The notes beneath the pieces are model-generated. The model saw only the letters and a program-made list of their open reading frames with translations. It searched no databases and was not told the DNA's origin. From Paulownia fortunei (taxonomy: Eukaryota > Streptophyta > Magnoliopsida > Lamiales > Paulowniaceae): DNA of 64,000 nucleotides. Below are positions 61,500-64,000 of this stretch, in pieces. A program made the translations under genes and the position numbers. Positions within the stretch are counted from its first letter, which is position 1. The number at the start of each line of letters is the position of its first letter. The DNA is taken from positions 19,747,993-19,811,992 of the forward strand of contig CM033109.1 of the NCBI GenBank assembly GCA_019321725.1, in the 5' to 3' direction.

Positions 61500-62374
61500 T
61501 ATTACACAGGTTTCTTTCCTTTGTTCTTCCTTATATTTGCAGTGGCATCCTTCATTTGAAAGAGAGCAGAAATGAGGTTGGAGATGGTCACATACTTCTT
61601 TCCTCATGTAGTTATGACTGACTTGGAACTTGTATATGGTTTTGTGATAATAATTTTCGATACTTGGGATGAATTGTCTTCCAATAAATGGAGTTGGTAC
61701 CCTAGGATGGAGCTATTGATATAAAGAACCATGAATTGGAGCTATCACTGTAGGAATTGGAGATGGCAGTGCAGGAATTACAGCAGGAATTTGTTGTCCA
61801 GAATCTGGTTTTACATTGAATGCATCATCATGAGTGACTGTTAAATGATCTTTGTTTCCTACTATACTTGTGGGGTTGGAAACCTTGCTCTGTTCAATAC
61901 TCAAACTAATACATATTAAATGGAACTTGTCCCAATTGTAAGTAAAAGAAATAAATAACTATAGAACTTACAATTCTTGTATTTTCAAAAGTTATTGCTT
62001 TGTATTTTAGATTTTGAGAGGGTACCTTAAATGAATTTTTCTTCTCTTTGACCTTGTGCTATTCAATAAACAAAGAACCAATTAAGGTTCGCATAAATAG
62101 AAATGAAGTGAACTAAAGTTAAACCCAATTAACTTATAATTATTTTCTTTCTAAATGAAGTGCCAGCTAAGTATACACTTTAAGCCTGACTGTGTTAATC
62201 CTGTGTGACTTTTCTCCTCACAAAACACACACGTTATATATGAATTAAAATATATGTAGTAGCTAAACATTAAATAAATAAAAGGTTTATACTTGTAATT
62301 TTTTGGGACCTTTCTCTAGGACACAACTGCTCACTTATTGTCCCCAATTCAGTGGTCACCTGACTAAATGCCCC
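61500..62374 (-). other. Possible 3' exons of the MULE gene
   Basis: A 63-codon Pro/Ile/Val-rich frame at 61713-61904 (IPAVIPALPSPIPTVIAPI) and a basic stretch near 61500-61560 are like the low-complexity C-terminal tails that follow the zinc knuckle in plant MULE transposases. The exon borders could not be fixed; the remainder looks like introns. Confidence 0.35.
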
Positions 62375-64000
62375 AAGTTGTGTTGTAATTTTTGGTCACA
62401 CGGCAAACCCTTTTGTTGTGTACCTCAACTCCACAATTACTGCATCTGAGTATTTTTTGTTGCCTTTTGAGCTATTGTACATTTTCCATAACCTTTAGCT
62501 TGTCTCTTGATCTCTTCTTTTTCTTCTCTTCATTCTCATCAGCTTCCATTTTTCTTACTTTTGTTGGCCTACTAGCAGGCATACCAAAATTTGGGGGTAG
62601 GGGAGGAATAAATTCTGATGATTTCCACTCATTTCTTCCGTTTACGGGCATAATGGTTGGGGCATACCTCTCCTTTCAAGTGTCACATGGTAATACTTGT
62701 GAGTATAATTTTATATATTCCAACTCTGGTAATGTATAGCACCGATAGCATGCTTGCATTGGATTCCACTCAAATCCCATTCATGCACCCATATGTTCCA
62801 TTCTTCAAGTCAACAATGTATATTGCCCTATCAGAGCATAAAATAGTGATAGTCATCTGTGATGGAAATACAATCCCCCAACTTCTCAACATTATTGTCA
62901 ATCAACTTCTTGATTTTAGTACACAATGTTCCTATCAATTTCTTTTGGGCTTTGTCCTTATATTCATGCATCATTTTCATCAAATATTCCGTTATCCACT
63001 CAAGAATTGGCATAATAGGCTTCTCCCTTACATCCAAAATATACAATTGAAATATTCACACCCATTGTTCAACATGTCAAACCTAAGGTAGACATTGAAA
63101 TATGACCTACTCCTTTGTTAACATAGCTTTTCATTAAACCACGCAGTTGCCATCTCATCTAAATTAGTCTTTCCATTCATCCTTCTCCTAAATTCAGTAA
63201 CTATTGTGGCCTTAGCAGCCTTTTACAAAGCACTCTTAAATGCAGGACCTCTAAATCCAATATTTTAAAATTATTGTGCATGTGCTTAACACAAAACCTG
63301 TGATCAGCATTTGGGAACACCTCCTGAAAATCTTGGATTAGACCCTTTTGTTTATCAAACATGGAACTATACTCATAATCATTTTCAATGTTCAAATCTA
63401 TTTTCAAGAGGGGCAAAAACCAATCCCAAGTGTCTCGACACTTCTTATTAACCACAACATAGGTAATATGGTAGATATTATTGTTGGGGTTAATCCCTAC
63501 AACTGTTATTAACACTCCCCTATCAGGCCCTTCAAATGACACTCATCTACCCTAATAAAAAGCCTACAGCCAGCAAAAGATCCTATTTTCACAACATGCA
63601 AACAGAGATAAAACCTGACAAACCTGTTCTCAGCACTAAACTGATATGATCCTATGATTATAATACTACCAGGATTTGTTCTTTTTATTTCATCTCCATA
63701 ATCCCACAACAATGAATACTGCTCATCTGGAATCCCTTCAATCATTTCAAGAGCGCTCATTTTCATCATATAAGCTTGATTGTTTGAGATGTGGCATCTA
63801 ATATCCTCCATGACATCAATTCTAAATTTGTTCATATTTCTTTTAGAGTCACACTGAATTTATGCAAATATTTTCCAGACAACGAGTTGGATTTCATATT
63901 TCTTACATGAAAAGTTATCCCATAAGTGTGAGTAGGGTTATAATGCATTATTTGAAATGTGCATTCATTTGTAACTTTAAGTCCATGAAGCTTCCACCCA
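62375..64000 (-). pseudogene. MULE (MuDR-type) transposase, broken and cut by window end
   Basis: Minus-strand domains in order: N-terminal zinc-ribbon-like part (TFQIMHYNPTHTYGI, ~63930); ALEMIEGIPDEQYSLLWDYG and IKRTNPGS (~63700); MULE catalytic domain with VDECHLKG (first Asp), GINPNNNIYHITYVVV, DTWDWFL, DKQKGLI (second Asp) and FPNADHRFCVKHMHNNF (63200-63600); the block ILEWITEYLMKMM (~63000); a SWIM finger remnant DLSGIQCKHAIGA (~62780); and a CCHC knuckle CSNCGVEVHNKRVC (~62420). Lesions: a frameshift near 63525 within the first catalytic block, another near 63835, and stops around 62700. Known: cuts and pastes Mutator-like DNA elements. The gene runs off the right edge; no TIR was found. 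Confidence 0.85.

Noticed and set aside
62392..63091. Plus-strand frames of 115 and 144 codons
   Set aside because: Antisense of the MULE transposase SWIM and catalytic regions.
1..64000. tRNA, rRNA or other structured RNA genes
   Set aside because: I looked for the T-arm consensus GTTCRANYC with matching arms and for rRNA-like blocks and saw none that held up; a covariance-model search would be needed to exclude them.

Overview
This is nuclear DNA from a plant, almost certainly a eudicot. Genes are split by GT-AG introns, intergenic DNA is very AT-rich, and most of the window is transposon debris of plant types (Ty3/gypsy LTR elements, MULE, hAT and Mutator MITEs). There are no operons, ribosome binding sites or CRISPR arrays. 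I cannot fix the species; an asterid is only a guess.

Three genes look functional. At 1-2371 (minus) is an ankyrin/RING E3 ubiquitin ligase of the XBAT31 type, cut by the left window edge inside the RING. At 6035-10052 (minus) is a complete four-exon proton/hexose symporter of the STP6/STP8 type (504 aa), with a 112-bp tandem array in its long intron. At 49579-50004 (plus) is a single-exon SIAMESE-related CDK inhibitor with a good TATA box. They share no evident pathway. A DUF247 (UPF0481) pseudogene lies at 20969-22909 (minus); one of its lesions is a hAT-type MITE with an 8-bp target-site duplication.

Retroelements, left to right: a complete non-autonomous gag-only LTR element with 5-bp TSDs (11029-14730), inserted in one copy of a duplicated segment whose other copy shows the empty site; a GC-rich Tat-like 3' remnant (17600-18880); inverted LTR fragments (30805-32615); a degraded LTR element (34742-41842) with a ~2-kb solo-type LTR nested in it; and tail-to-tail LTRs forming a ~3.2-kb inverted repeat (51345-54557). 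The second of these is the 3' LTR of an Athila-like element on the minus strand (52950-60466). Between its integrase and 3' LTR that element carries a broken LOG-family (cytokinin-activating enzyme) gene and an unassigned reading frame. This is the most interesting feature here.

At the right end a GRF zinc-finger pseudogene (60468-60910, plus) sits between the retroelement and a MULE transposase pseudogene (62375 to beyond 64000, minus). The rest, notably 26500-34700 and 41843-49100, is AT-rich DNA without recognisable genes, containing old diverged repeats and MITEs. Two Mutator-like MITEs have clear 9-bp TSDs.
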